Source: Frateuria_A sp049727805
Lineage (GTDB): Bacteria > Pseudomonadota > Gammaproteobacteria > Xanthomonadales > Rhodanobacteraceae
Length of the DNA stretch: 64,000 nt
Direction: 5' to 3'
Assembly (NCBI RefSeq): GCF_049727805.1
Contig: NZ_JBCNYA010000004.1
Coordinates: forward strand, 1 to 64,000
Numbering within the stretch: position 1 is the stretch's first letter; each line of letters starts with the position of its first letter. This document shows, piece by piece, positions 46,799 through 56,163 of this stretch. The notes under the pieces were generated by a model, which was not told the DNA's origin, ran no database searches, and saw only the letters and a program-made list of their open reading frames with translations. The translations under genes and the position numbers were made by a program.

Positions 46799-48097
46799 TC
46801 AGGCGCTCTTCAGTTGCGGCGCGGGCGCCACCACGCAGGCGCGCCATGCCGGCAGCAACCCGGCGACCAGCGCCGACGCCAGCGCGACGACGAACGTGAA
46901 AGCGAACATCGTCAGATCCAGCCGGGCCAGGCTGGCGTACTCGGCCGGCTGGTGGCGGATGCCCCACAGGCCGAACTCGGCGAACACCAGCCCGAGCAGG
47001 CCGCCGGCCAGGCCGACGATCGCCGCCTCCACCATGAACTGGCCGAAGATCGCCCCGCGCGTCGCGCCCAGGGCGCGCCGCACCCCGATCTCGCGCGAGC
47101 GGCGCAGGCACTTGGCCAGCAGCAGGCCGATCGTGTTGGTCACGCAGATCAGCAGGAAGCCGAAGGCGAGCCCCGCCTGCAGCCGCGCGTCGTCCGGCAC
47201 CACCTGCTCGATGCGCAGCCATTGCATGAGGTCCGGCAGCGCCGTGTCGGTGCGATGGAAGCGGCCCTGCGCGATCTGCTCGCGCACGTAGCCGTCGAGG
47301 AAGCGCCGGTAGTCCGCCACCGCGGTGGCGTTGGGGAGCTCCACCCACAGCCCCAGCCACATGCAGGGCGACGTCTCCAGGTGTTCGATGTCGGCCGCTT
47401 CCCAGCAACTGATGTTGGTGGGCGCCATGTCGGTGGCGCGCGCGGTGCGCAGGGGCAGGAAGACCCCATCGCCCTCGCCGTAGCTGCGCCCCAGGTTGAT
47501 CGCGTAGAAGCGCGGCTGCGGGGAGAAGTGGCCGAGCACGCCGACCACGCGGAAATCGTGGCCGTTGAGGCGCAGCGTGCGCCCCACGCTGTCGGCTCCG
47601 CCGAACAGCTTCTGGTTGAGGAAGTCGGCGATCACCACCACCCGCGCGCCAGCCGCGTCGTCATCGGCGCTCCAGGCGCTGCCGTAGCGGAACGGCGCGC
47701 CGACCATCGGCAGGAAGTCCGCGGTGGCCATGACCGCGTCGCCGAAGAACGGCCGTCCGCCCGCGTCGCGCGGCTGGATCTTCGCCGAACCCAGCGCGAC
47801 CAGCGCCTGGCGCGGCGCGCGGTGGGCGTCGAACAGGTTGTTCGCGTCGACCCAGGTGAGGTTTTCCTGCGGCCTGCTCTGGCCGGGGACGTAGCCGTCC
47901 TTCGGGTAGGGATCGACCTGCGGGTAGTAAAGCTGCGCGCTGCGGCCCGGCAGCGGGTCGCCCGAGAGCAGCCGCAGCACGGTCAGCGTGGTGATGCACG
48001 CGCCGATGCCCAGCGCCAGCGCGAGCACCATCAGCGTGGTGAGCACGCGGTTGCGGCCGAGGCTTCGCCATGCCAGCTGGAGGTAGTACGCGAACAT
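46799..48097 (-). CDS. MacB/FtsX-type permease, pair 4, first member (type A)
   Basis: 432 residues starting MFAYYLQLAWRSLGRNRVLT. The periplasmic Cys pair is at 231 and 245 (NISCWEAA, TSPCMWLGLW). Helix 2 is followed by LLAKCLRRSREIGVRRALGA, with Cys where others have Phe. It ends APAPQLKSA. It opens the second sequence block of the array (LALGIGA.. type helix 1, LSGDPLPGRSAQLYYPQ). Confidence 0.94.
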   Translation of the reverse strand: MFAYYLQLAWRSLGRNRVLTTLMVLALALGIGACITTLTVLRLLSGDPLPGRSAQLYYPQVDPYPKDGYVPGQSRPQENLTWVDANNLFDAHRAPRQALVALGSAKIQPRDAGGRPFFGDAVMATADFLPMVGAPFRYGSAWSADDDAAGARVVVIADFLNQKLFGGADSVGRTLRLNGHDFRVVGVLGHFSPQPRFYAINLGRSYGEGDGVFLPLRTARATDMAPTNISCWEAADIEHLETSPCMWLGLWVELPNATAVADYRRFLDGYVREQIAQGRFHRTDTALPDLMQWLRIEQVVPDDARLQAGLAFGFLLICVTNTIGLLLAKCLRRSREIGVRRALGATRGAIFGQFMVEAAIVGLAGGLLGLVFAEFGLWGIRHQPAEYASLARLDLTMFAFTFVVALASALVAGLLPAWRACVVAPAPQLKSA

Positions 48098-48129
48098 GCC
48101 GTCGGCAGCTCCCCAGGTTGCTCCTGTTT

Positions 48130-48148
48130 CCTCTCCCGGCGGGAGAGG
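48130..48148. repeat. Short palindromic repeat between pairs 3 and 4
   Basis: CCTCTCCC-GGC-GGGAGAGG, a trimmed member of the CTCTCCCC family, in the 58-nt gap. Confidence 0.7.
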
Positions 48149-48155
48149 GTCCCGA

Positions 48156-49406
48156 TCAAACGCTCCGTGTCGCCACTACCGGCGGCACGTTCGACGCGCG
48201 CCGCGCCGGCGCGAACACCGCCGCCTGGCCCAGCATCAGCACGGCCGCCACGCCGGTGATGACATAGAGCACCGGCAGCCGGTCCATCTCGTAGTGGTGC
48301 ATCAGCCACAGGTTCAGGCCGATCGCCAGCAGCACGCCGATCACCGCGCCGATGCCCGCGATCAGCAGGTTCTCGGCCTGGAAGTAGTGCAGGATGTCGG
48401 CCTTGCGCGCGCCCAGCGCGCGGCGCACGCCGATCTGGCGATGGCGCTGGCCGACCCAGAAGCTGGTCAGCCCGACGATGCCGGCGGCGGTCACGCCGAT
48501 CAGGATCAGGCACACCACGCCCATCAGCACCGCCATGCCGACGTCGGCGCGGTAGGCCTCCGCGCGGATGTCGGCGAACGACTTGACGCTGTCGTCGTCG
48601 AGCACGCGCATCGGATTGACGCCGTACAGCACGGGCGTGACCGCCTTCATCACCGCCTGCAGCCGGCCGGGCTTGGTGCGGATCGCATAGCGTGAGAAAT
48701 TCGCGTTCAGCCGGATCGGCTCCAGCGTTGCGTTCCAGACGAAGCTGTTGGTCCAGCTGCCGGTGCCGGGCACCTGCAGGCGCTCGACCACGCCGATGAT
48801 GGTGGTCGGCGTGTTGGAGCCGTCCAGGTACATCACCTTGCCGACCGCGCCCTGCGGGAACAGCTTGTTGGCCAGCGCCTGGGTGACGATCGCGATGGGC
48901 GGCTCGCCCTGGTCGCGGAAGCCGCGGTGCTGCACGTCCGCGGCGGTGAACGCGCGGCCGGCCACCAGCTTCAGGCCGAGCGTCTTGAGCATGTGCTCGT
49001 CGCCGAAGTAATAGGTGGTGCGCGCGTTGCCCCCGCGCAGGTCGGTGCCCGGCTTGAGCGCGGCCGAGCCGTTCCACGACGAGTTGAGCAGCGGCAGCGA
49101 GTTGATCGGCACGACCGAGGCGACGTCGGGCATCGCGCGCAGCGCAGCCAGGTCGGCCTGCAGCAGGCTGTCCAGTTTGTCGGTGTCGCCGGGCTGGTCG
49201 CCGCTGGGTGCACCGACCCATTGCTGGGTGACCAGCATCAGGTTGCTCTCGTCCAGGCCGGTGGGGCGGTTCACCCGCTGCACGCGCTCGCCGATGATGA
49301 AGATGGCGTTGCAGACGATCGCCAGGGTCAGCGCGATCTGCAGCGAGATCAGCACCACGCCCGCCTTGTGCTTGCGCAATGCCGCGATCATGGGATGCAG
49401 GGTCAT
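48156..49406 (-). CDS. MacB/FtsX-type permease, pair 3, second member (type B)
   Basis: 416 residues, the longest type B. Starts MTLHPMIAALRKHKAGVVLI; helix 1 is SLQIALTLAIVCNAIFIIGE. The block TSFWVGQRHRQIGVRRALGA follows helix 2. Ends PPVVATRSV. The LQIALTLAIVCNA helix is shared with pairs 1 and 2 and differs from the LEIAL(A/T)CA form of pairs 4-7. Confidence 0.94.
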   Translation of the reverse strand: MTLHPMIAALRKHKAGVVLISLQIALTLAIVCNAIFIIGERVQRVNRPTGLDESNLMLVTQQWVGAPSGDQPGDTDKLDSLLQADLAALRAMPDVASVVPINSLPLLNSSWNGSAALKPGTDLRGGNARTTYYFGDEHMLKTLGLKLVAGRAFTAADVQHRGFRDQGEPPIAIVTQALANKLFPQGAVGKVMYLDGSNTPTTIIGVVERLQVPGTGSWTNSFVWNATLEPIRLNANFSRYAIRTKPGRLQAVMKAVTPVLYGVNPMRVLDDDSVKSFADIRAEAYRADVGMAVLMGVVCLILIGVTAAGIVGLTSFWVGQRHRQIGVRRALGARKADILHYFQAENLLIAGIGAVIGVLLAIGLNLWLMHHYEMDRLPVLYVITGVAAVLMLGQAAVFAPARRASNVPPVVATRSV

Positions 49407-49416
49407 CGGCGTGTCC

Positions 49417-50733
49417 TCAATTGCTCTTCAGCTGCCAGGCGGGTTGCACCCGCGAGGCCCGGAACGTGGGATAGAGGCCGGCCAGCAGCGTCGCCACCGT
49501 CGCCACCAGCAGGGTCAGCGCGAGCAGCGGCACGTCCAGCCGGGCCAGCGCGGCGATGTCCTTGGGCAGCACCCAGCTCACGCTGGCCACGCCCACGCCG
49601 GTCAGCAGCAGCCCCAGCACGCCGCCGGCCAGGCCGATGATCCCGGCCTCGGTCAGGAACTGGGCGTAGATGGCCGCGCGCTGCGCACCCAGCGCGCGGC
49701 GCACGCCGATCTCGCTGCTGCGGCGCAGGAACTTGGCCAGCAGCAGGCCGGCGGTGTTGACCAGGCACACGATCAGCAAACCCAGCGCGACCAGCAGCGA
49801 GACCTTGGTGTCGCTGGGCACCACCTTTTCCGAATCCAGCCATTCGGGCAGGTTGCGCAGCCGGTTGTTCGGCGCCCAGCCGAAGCGCCCGGCCTGCTGC
49901 TGGTCGCGTGCATAGCCGTCCAGGTACTGCCGATAGGCGCTCACCGCGGCCGCGTCGTCCAGTTCGACCATGTAGGCGATCCACACGCAGCTGGAGCGTT
50001 GCAGGCCGACGAAGCCCGATTCGGCCGGTATCTCGCTGCAGTTGGTGTTGCCGTTGTTGGGCATGCCCACGTCGATGGCGCGTTCGAACGGCAGGAACAC
50101 GTCCTCGTCGCTGCTGTTGAAGCCGCCGGTGTTGACCACGTCGTAGAAGCGCGGCTGCGGGTTCCAGTTGTCCAGCACGCCGACCACGCGGTAGTCCCTG
50201 CCCTCGATGCTGACCGACCGGCCGACGCTGTCGATGCCGCCGAACAGTTTCTCGTTGAGCTTGCTGCTGATCACCACCACCGCCGCGCGCTGGCGGTCGG
50301 CACCCGCATCCCAGGCGCCGCCGTAGCGGAACGGCGCATCGACCATCGGGAAGAACTCGCTGTAGACCGCGTGGCCGCTGACGTTGATCGGGTGCTTGCC
50401 GGCGCCGGTCGGCACCACCGACGGCGACACCTGGTACATGGCCGACTGCAGCTTGGCGCGGTGCGCACGCTGCAGGGCCATCGCGTCGGTGTAGTCCATC
50501 GCATCGGGCGGCTCGCCGTTGTCGCTGCGCCCCTTCGGGCCCCACATGTCGATCTGCGGCACGAACAGCTTGGAGGACTTCCACGGGATCGGATCGCCCG
50601 ATACCGCGCGGAACACCGAGTAGGTGGTCATCGACGCGGCCACGCCGAAGCCGATCGCCAGCACCATCAGCACGGTCAGGCCCGGGCTTCGCCTGAGGCT
50701 GCGCAAGGCCAGTTGCAGGTAGTAGTTGAACAT
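49417..50733 (-). CDS. MacB/FtsX-type permease, pair 3, first member (type A)
   Basis: 438 residues starting MFNYYLQLALRSLRRSPGLT. Helix 1 reads AIGFGVAASMTTYSVFRAVS, as in pairs 1 and 2. The periplasmic Cys pair is at 232 and 249 (NTNCSEIP, RSSCVWIAYM). It ends QPAWQLKSN. The open frame continues upstream into the next gene, but the type-A N-terminus fixes the start at 50733. Confidence 0.94.
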   Translation of the reverse strand: MFNYYLQLALRSLRRSPGLTVLMVLAIGFGVAASMTTYSVFRAVSGDPIPWKSSKLFVPQIDMWGPKGRSDNGEPPDAMDYTDAMALQRAHRAKLQSAMYQVSPSVVPTGAGKHPINVSGHAVYSEFFPMVDAPFRYGGAWDAGADRQRAAVVVISSKLNEKLFGGIDSVGRSVSIEGRDYRVVGVLDNWNPQPRFYDVVNTGGFNSSDEDVFLPFERAIDVGMPNNGNTNCSEIPAESGFVGLQRSSCVWIAYMVELDDAAAVSAYRQYLDGYARDQQQAGRFGWAPNNRLRNLPEWLDSEKVVPSDTKVSLLVALGLLIVCLVNTAGLLLAKFLRRSSEIGVRRALGAQRAAIYAQFLTEAGIIGLAGGVLGLLLTGVGVASVSWVLPKDIAALARLDVPLLALTLLVATVATLLAGLYPTFRASRVQPAWQLKSN

Positions 50734-50755
50734 CCCGGGCTCCGTGATCCGCTCG

Positions 50756-50776
50756 CCTCTTCCCCGACGGAAGAGG
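50756..50776. repeat. Short palindromic repeat between pairs 2 and 3
   Basis: CCTCTTCCCCGACGGAAGAGG, a diverged member of the same family, in the 53-nt gap. Confidence 0.6.
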
Positions 50777-50786
50777 GTCCAAAAAT

Positions 50787-52019
50787 TCACACGCTGCGCG
50801 TGGCCTCCACCGGCGGCACGCGCGAGGCCTTCAACGCCGGCGCCAGCACCGCGCCCTGCCCCAGCAGCAGGAGCAGCAGCACGCCGGCCGCCAGGTACAG
50901 CGGCGACATCGGCTGCGAACCCAGTCGCAGCACCAACCACAGGTTCATCGACACCGCCAGCACCACGCCCAGCAGCACGCCGCCGAGGGTGATCAGCAGG
51001 TTCTCGGTGAGGAAGTAGGAAAGGATGTCGCGCTGGCGTGCGCCCAGCGCGCGGCGCACGCCGATCTGCTTGCGCCGCTGACCGACCCAGAAGCTGGTCA
51101 GGCCGACGATGCCCGCGGCGGTGATCACCAGCAGCACTGCGCTGATGATGCCCATCAGGATGGCCATGCCGTAGTCGCCGTCGTAGGCGCGCCGGCGCAC
51201 CTGCGCGAAGGTCATGACGCCGTCGTCCGGCGGGATGATCCGCATCGGGCTCTGCGCGTACAGCGCCGCCTTGGCCTCGCGCATGGCGTCGGCGAGCTGG
51301 CCAGGCCGCGAGCGCACCAGGTAGAACGTGCTGTCCCCGGTCAGCCGCGCCGGCACCAGCACCGCGTTGTAGGCATACGCCTGCGCCCACAGGCCGGTCA
51401 TGTGCGCCTGCAGGGTGTCGGTGATGCCGATCACGGTCGAGGGCCTGCCGTCGTTGGAGACGTAGATCGTCTTGCCCAGCGCCGAACCGCCCGGAAACAG
51501 GATCTGCGCCAGCCCCTTGCTGATGATGATCTGCCCCGCGTGCAGCGGATCGGTGCCACCCTGGCTGCCGATCTCCTCCGGACGGAAGTTCCGCCCGGCG
51601 ATGAGCCGCGCGCCGAGCGTCGCCAGCGTGTGCCCGTCGGCGAAGAAGATCGCCGTGTCGGTGGTCATCTTGACCTGCTCGGGCGTCAACCGCACGAAGT
51701 TGTCCCAGCCCGAGCCGCGCAGCGGGAAGCTGTTCGACGCATAGGCGTCCTGCACGCCCGGAAGCTGGCGCAGCGCCTGCAGGTCGGCGCGCATGCGCGC
51801 GTCGGCGTCCTGCGGGGAGAGCTTCTCCGGCCAGTCGTTCTGGATCACGAACAGGTCCGACTCCTGCACGCCGCTGGGGCGGTCCACCCGCACCAGCCGC
51901 TGCTGGATGATGAACAGCGCGTTGCACACGATCGCCAAGGTCAGCGCGATCTGCAGTGCGATGAGGACGGTGCCGGCCTTGTGCCGGCGCAGCGCAACGA
52001 GGATGGGTCCGATGTGCAT
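50787..52019 (-). CDS. MacB/FtsX-type permease, pair 2, second member (type B)
   Basis: 410 residues starting MHIGPILVALRRHKAGTVLI; helix 1 is ALQIALTLAIVCNALFIIQQ, identical over most of its length to pair 1. The cytoplasmic segment is KQIGVRRALGARQRDI, and the end PPVEATRSV. It lies 10 nt after its partner, the same spacing as in pairs 1 and 3. Confidence 0.94.
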   Translation of the reverse strand: MHIGPILVALRRHKAGTVLIALQIALTLAIVCNALFIIQQRLVRVDRPSGVQESDLFVIQNDWPEKLSPQDADARMRADLQALRQLPGVQDAYASNSFPLRGSGWDNFVRLTPEQVKMTTDTAIFFADGHTLATLGARLIAGRNFRPEEIGSQGGTDPLHAGQIIISKGLAQILFPGGSALGKTIYVSNDGRPSTVIGITDTLQAHMTGLWAQAYAYNAVLVPARLTGDSTFYLVRSRPGQLADAMREAKAALYAQSPMRIIPPDDGVMTFAQVRRRAYDGDYGMAILMGIISAVLLVITAAGIVGLTSFWVGQRRKQIGVRRALGARQRDILSYFLTENLLITLGGVLLGVVLAVSMNLWLVLRLGSQPMSPLYLAAGVLLLLLLGQGAVLAPALKASRVPPVEATRSV

Positions 52020-52029
52020 GGTGGCCCCG

Positions 52030-53349
52030 TCAGTTGGATTTCAGTTGCCAGGCCGGCTGCACCTTCGCGGCGCGCCAGGTGGGATAGAGCGCGGCGGCCA
52101 CCGTGGCCAGGATCGCCAGCGCCAGGGTCAGCAGCATCAGCGACAGGTCCACGTGCGCGAGCTGGGCGATCTGCGGCGAGAACAGCAGTCCGACCCCGCC
52201 GACGCCGACCGCGGTGAGCAGCAGGCCGAGCACGCCGCCGGCGGCGCCGACGGTGCCTGCCTCGATCAGGAACTGGCGGTAGATCTCCCCGCGCGGCGCA
52301 CCCAGCGCGCGGCGCACGCCGATCTCCGCACTGCGGCGCATGAACTTGGCCAGCAGCAGGCCGATGGTGTTGACCAGGCAGATCACGAAGAAACCGGCCG
52401 CCACGATCAGCGAGATACGGCTTTCCGGCGGCACCACGTCCTCGAAGTCCAGCCAGTCGGTGACGTCGCGCAGGCGCACGTTCGGCGCCCAGTTGAAACG
52501 GCCCGCACGCTGCTGCTCGGCGGCGTAGCCTTCCAGGTAACTGCGGTAGGCGGAGACCTGCGCCGGCGTGTCCAGTTGCACCCATACCGGGATCCACGAG
52601 CACTCGCCGCGCAGCCAGCCTTCGCGGCCTTCGCCCACGCCCGTGTTCGGCGCGCCGCCGCAGTTGTTGCGCCCGGCCGTGTCGATCTTCAGGTCGTCGG
52701 CGCGGTTGAACGGGATGTAGATCTGCGCCGGCTCGTCGAAGGCGGAGCCGTCGAACAGGTCGAAGTAGCGCGGTTTGGGATCCCAGTGCCGGGTGACGCC
52801 GACGACGCGGTAGGTATGTCCGCTGAGGTCGATGTCCCTGCCCACGCTGTCGGCGCCGCCGAACACCTGCTGGTTGAACTCGTGGCTGAGCACCACCACG
52901 CCGGCGCGCTGCGTGTCCTCCTGCGCCGACCAGGCCGAGCCGTACTGGAAGGGCACGTCGAACATGCCGAAGAAGTCGGCGTTGGTGGCGTAGCCGATCG
53001 CCTTCAGCGGCAGGCTGCGGTTGCCCTCGGGCAGCACCGCCAGCGACACCTGGTAGAACAGGGTCTGGCGCGGCGCCTTGTGCGCGCGGATCAGCGCGTT
53101 GGCATCGGTGTAGTTCAGCGCCTCCGGCGGCTCGCCCTTGTTGTTGTACTGCGGGCCGCGGTTGTCGATCAGCGCGGTGTACAGCTGCGAGGACTTTTCC
53201 GGAATGGGATTGCCCGAGACCACCCGGAACACCGACCAGGTGATCATCGAGGCGGCCACGCCGAAGCCGATCGCGACGACCATGAGCCCGGTGAGTACCG
53301 GGTTGCGGCGCAGGCTGCGCATGCCGAGTTGGAAGTAGTAACCGAACAT
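52030..53349 (-). CDS. MacB/FtsX-type permease, pair 2, first member (type A)
   Basis: 439 residues starting MFGYYFQLGMRSLRRNPVLT. The periplasmic Cys pair is at 230 and 250 (RNNCGGAP, RGECSWIPVW). The cytoplasmic segment is EIGVRRALGAPRGEIY, and the end QPAWQLKSN. Upstream open frame comes from the flanking repeat and is not counted. Closest relative in the array is pair 1. Confidence 0.94.
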   Translation of the reverse strand: MFGYYFQLGMRSLRRNPVLTGLMVVAIGFGVAASMITWSVFRVVSGNPIPEKSSQLYTALIDNRGPQYNNKGEPPEALNYTDANALIRAHKAPRQTLFYQVSLAVLPEGNRSLPLKAIGYATNADFFGMFDVPFQYGSAWSAQEDTQRAGVVVLSHEFNQQVFGGADSVGRDIDLSGHTYRVVGVTRHWDPKPRYFDLFDGSAFDEPAQIYIPFNRADDLKIDTAGRNNCGGAPNTGVGEGREGWLRGECSWIPVWVQLDTPAQVSAYRSYLEGYAAEQQRAGRFNWAPNVRLRDVTDWLDFEDVVPPESRISLIVAAGFFVICLVNTIGLLLAKFMRRSAEIGVRRALGAPRGEIYRQFLIEAGTVGAAGGVLGLLLTAVGVGGVGLLFSPQIAQLAHVDLSLMLLTLALAILATVAAALYPTWRAAKVQPAWQLKSN

Positions 53350-53369
53350 CCAGGGTTCCCATGTCTGCT

Positions 53370-53517
53370 CCCTCTCCCCTTCGGGGAAAGGGCTGGGTGA
53401 GGGCCGGACGAAGCGCAAACATCCACGCCTGCCCAAAAATTCAATCCCGCCTTCGATGGAGTGCCGGGCGAGCCCCGCCCCTCACCCCAACCCTCTCCCC
53501 AAAAGGGGAGAGGGAGC
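53370..53517. repeat. Inverted pair of palindromic repeats between permease pairs 1 and 2
   Basis: CCCTCTCCCCTTCGGGGAAAGGG with CTGGGTGAGGG at 53370-53403, and an inverted copy at 53477-53517 (GCCCCTCACCCCAACCC, then CTCTCCCCAAAAGGGGAGAG). They fill most of the 176-nt gap. Confidence 0.85.
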
Positions 53518-53525
53518 TAAAAGTG

Positions 53526-54758
53526 CTAAACCGAGCGCGTCGCCTCCACCGGTGGCACGCGCGAGGCCTTCATCGCCGGCGCCAGCACGGCGCCCTGCCC
53601 CAGCGCCAGCAGCGCGATCACGCCGACCGCCACGTACAGCAGCGACAGCCGCTCCATCTCGAAATGGCTCACCAGCCAGAGGTTCATGCCGATCGCCAGT
53701 CCGGCGCCCACGACCACGCCGCCGGCGCCGATCAGCAGGTTCTCGGTGAGGAAGTAGGAAAGGATGTCGTGCTTGGTCGCGCCCAAAGCACGGCGCACGC
53801 CGATCTGCTTGCGCCGCTGGCCCACCCAGAAGCTGGTCAGGCCGACGATGCCCGCGGCGGTGATCGCCAACAGCACCGCGCAGACCACGCCCATCAGGAT
53901 GGCCATGCCGCGATCGCTCTTGTAGGCCTCGTCGCGCACCTGGGCAAAGGTGCGCACGCCACGCTCCTCGGGGATCACGCGCATGCGATTGGTCTTGAAC
54001 AGCAACGCCGGCACCGCCTTGGTCAGGCGCTCCAGTTGCCCAGGCTGCGTGCGCACCAGGTAGCTGCCGAAGTTGCCGGTCAGCAGGCGCGGAATGAGGA
54101 TCGAATTTTCGGCGAAAGTACCCGCCCAGTTGCCGGTCCAGGGCACCTGCAGCCGTTCCACGATGCCGACGATCGTGCTCGGCTCGGTATGGCCGGAGTG
54201 GTAGATCGGCTTGCCCAGCGCATCGCCCTTGGGGAACAACTTGTCGGCCAGCGGCTTGCTGACGATCACCACCGGCGTGGTCTGGAATTCCTTGGCGTCG
54301 ACCCAATCGATCTCGCTGGGCTGGAAGTTGCGCCCGGCCACGAGCTTGAGCCCCATCGTCCTGAGCGCGTGGTCGTCGGAGAAGTACAGCGTCGTATGCG
54401 CCATCTCCTTCTTCGCCTCGGGCGTGATGTTGACGCTGGTCGACCAGCCGCCGCCGCGCAGCGGATAGGAGTTGCTCATGGTGGCGTCGACCACGCCGGG
54501 CATGCGCCGCAGCGTTTCCAGGTCGGTCTTGCCCAGCGACGGCGTGGCCTTGTCGTCGGCGCCGACCCAGCGGTTGGCGACGGTGAGCAGGTTCGTCTCG
54601 GTCATGCCGGTGGGCCGCGAGAGGTGCTCGGTACGCTGGCGGATGATGAACAGCGCGTTGCACACGATCGCCAGGGTCAGCGCGATCTGCAGCGCGATCA
54701 GCACGGTGCCGGCCTTGTGCCGCTTGAGCGCGGCGAGAATGGGCTTGATCTGCAGCAT
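53526..54758 (-). CDS. MacB/FtsX-type permease, pair 1, second member (type B)
   Basis: 410 residues. This is the type-B pattern in full: MLQIKPILAALKRHKAGTVL, one membrane helix (~15-38, IALTLAIVCNALFII), a periplasmic MacB_PCD-like domain (~40-280), then three helices of the FtsX domain (about 287-310, 335-360, 370-395) with GIVGLTSFWVGQRRKQIGVR between helices 2 and 3, ending PPVEATRSV. No ATPase domain is present. The charged segment after helix 2 resembles the coupling region that docks on the ATPase in MacB. The gene is 10 nt after its partner. Confidence 0.95.
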   Translation of the reverse strand: MLQIKPILAALKRHKAGTVLIALQIALTLAIVCNALFIIRQRTEHLSRPTGMTETNLLTVANRWVGADDKATPSLGKTDLETLRRMPGVVDATMSNSYPLRGGGWSTSVNITPEAKKEMAHTTLYFSDDHALRTMGLKLVAGRNFQPSEIDWVDAKEFQTTPVVIVSKPLADKLFPKGDALGKPIYHSGHTEPSTIVGIVERLQVPWTGNWAGTFAENSILIPRLLTGNFGSYLVRTQPGQLERLTKAVPALLFKTNRMRVIPEERGVRTFAQVRDEAYKSDRGMAILMGVVCAVLLAITAAGIVGLTSFWVGQRRKQIGVRRALGATKHDILSYFLTENLLIGAGGVVVGAGLAIGMNLWLVSHFEMERLSLLYVAVGVIALLALGQGAVLAPAMKASRVPPVEATRSV

Positions 54759-54768
54759 CGTCGTCGCC

Positions 54769-56076
54769 TCAGTTGGACTTCAATTGCCAGGCCGGCTGGA
54801 CCTGCGCGGCCCGCCAGGTGGGATAGAACGCAGCCAGCAGGGTCGCCGCCACCGCGGCGATGAGAGTCAGCACGATCAACGAGCCGTCGAGCGTGGCCAG
54901 CCGCGCGATCTGCTCGTCGAACACCCAGCCCACGCCGAGCACGCCCAGGCCGGTCAGCAGCAGGCCCAGCACGCCGCCGGTCAGGCCCACGGTGCCGGCC
55001 TCGATCAGGAACTGCGCATAGATTTCCCGGCGCGAGGCGCCCAGCGCGCGGCGCACGCCGATCTCCGGCGAGCGGCGCATGAACTTGGCGAGCAGCAGGC
55101 CGATGGTGTTGACCAGGCAGATCAGCAGGAAGCCCAGCGACACCAGCAGCGAGATCTTCGACTCCGGCGGCACCACCTTGTTGAAGTCCAGCCAGTCGGT
55201 CACGTTGCGCAGGCGCACGTTCGGCGCCCACTTGAAGCGGCCGGCGCGCTGCTGCTCGGCCGCATAGCCGGTCAGCCACTGCCTGTAGGCGGCGGCATCG
55301 GCGGTGGTGGGCAGCTCGGCCCAGTACTCGATCCAGATGCACTCGGAACGGATCCAGGCATCCCAGCCCGAGCCCGGGGTGTCGTTGCAGTTGTTGTTGC
55401 CCGCCGTACCCATCTTCAGGTCGACCGCGCGCGTGAACGGAATGAACAGCCCGATCGGATCGCCGAAACCGCCGGTGTTGACCGGATCGAAAAACAGCGG
55501 CTGCGGGTCCCACTCGTCGATCACGCCGGTGATGCGGTAGTCGTGCCCGTCGAGGTTGATCGTCTTGCCGACGCTGTCGGTGCCGTTGAACAGCTTGTCG
55601 TTGAGCTTCTTGCCGATCACTACCACCGCGGCGCGCGCGTCGTCCTGCGCCTGGGTCCAGGGGCCGCCGTAGAGGAACGGCACGTCGAACATGGCGAAGG
55701 CGTCGCCGTACCAGGCGTAGCTGTTTTCCTCGATCGGCAGGCGGCTGGCGTCGGCCGGGATCACCGAGGGCGCGATCGGGTACAGCGCGGTCTGCCGCTT
55801 CGCCTTGTGCGCCTGCATGAAGGCCATGGCATCGGTGTAGGTGATCGCCGAGGGCGGCTCGCCCTTGTCCAGGTCGTCCGCCTTCCAGTTGGCGATCTGC
55901 ACCGCGTAGAGCTGGTCGGACTTCTGCGGAATCGGATTGTTGGCGGTGGCGCGGAACACCGAGTAGGTGATCATCGAGGCCGCCACGCCGAAACCGATCG
56001 CCATCACCATCAGCGCGGTGAGCAGCGGATTGCGGCGGAGACTGCGCAGGCCAAGCTGGAAGTAGTAGGCGAACAT
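54769..56076 (-). CDS. MacB/FtsX-type permease, pair 1, first member (type A)
   Basis: 435 residues. This is the type-A pattern in full: MFAYYFQLGLRSLRRNPLLT, one helix (~18-40), a periplasmic domain (~42-300) with a Cys pair at 230 and 246 (NNNCNDTP, RSECIWIEYW), then FtsX helices at about 308-330, 356-382 and 398-420, with EIGVRRALGASRREIY after helix 2 and an end QPAWQLKSN. It is the first permease after the ATPase gene. Permeases of this topology form dimers that couple cytoplasmic ATP hydrolysis to periplasmic movement of peptides, lipoproteins or drugs; the substrate here is unknown. Confidence 0.95.
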   Translation of the reverse strand: MFAYYFQLGLRSLRRNPLLTALMVMAIGFGVAASMITYSVFRATANNPIPQKSDQLYAVQIANWKADDLDKGEPPSAITYTDAMAFMQAHKAKRQTALYPIAPSVIPADASRLPIEENSYAWYGDAFAMFDVPFLYGGPWTQAQDDARAAVVVIGKKLNDKLFNGTDSVGKTINLDGHDYRITGVIDEWDPQPLFFDPVNTGGFGDPIGLFIPFTRAVDLKMGTAGNNNCNDTPGSGWDAWIRSECIWIEYWAELPTTADAAAYRQWLTGYAAEQQRAGRFKWAPNVRLRNVTDWLDFNKVVPPESKISLLVSLGFLLICLVNTIGLLLAKFMRRSPEIGVRRALGASRREIYAQFLIEAGTVGLTGGVLGLLLTGLGVLGVGWVFDEQIARLATLDGSLIVLTLIAAVAATLLAAFYPTWRAAQVQPAWQLKSN

Positions 56077-56163
56077 GTCGAAGTTCCGATGAGGTGGAAT
56101 TGCCGCACCTGCTCCCGCCCCTGCGCGGAGGGCGCAGGAGTGGTCGTATCGCTGCCGTCGAAT

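Noticed and set aside
33687..56076. Could the permease array be a CRISPR, transposon cluster or assembly collapse
   Set aside because: The units are full coding genes with 30-80% different periplasmic domains by eye and intact frames, so they are diverged paralogues rather than identical repeats; no transposase or terminal repeats are seen.
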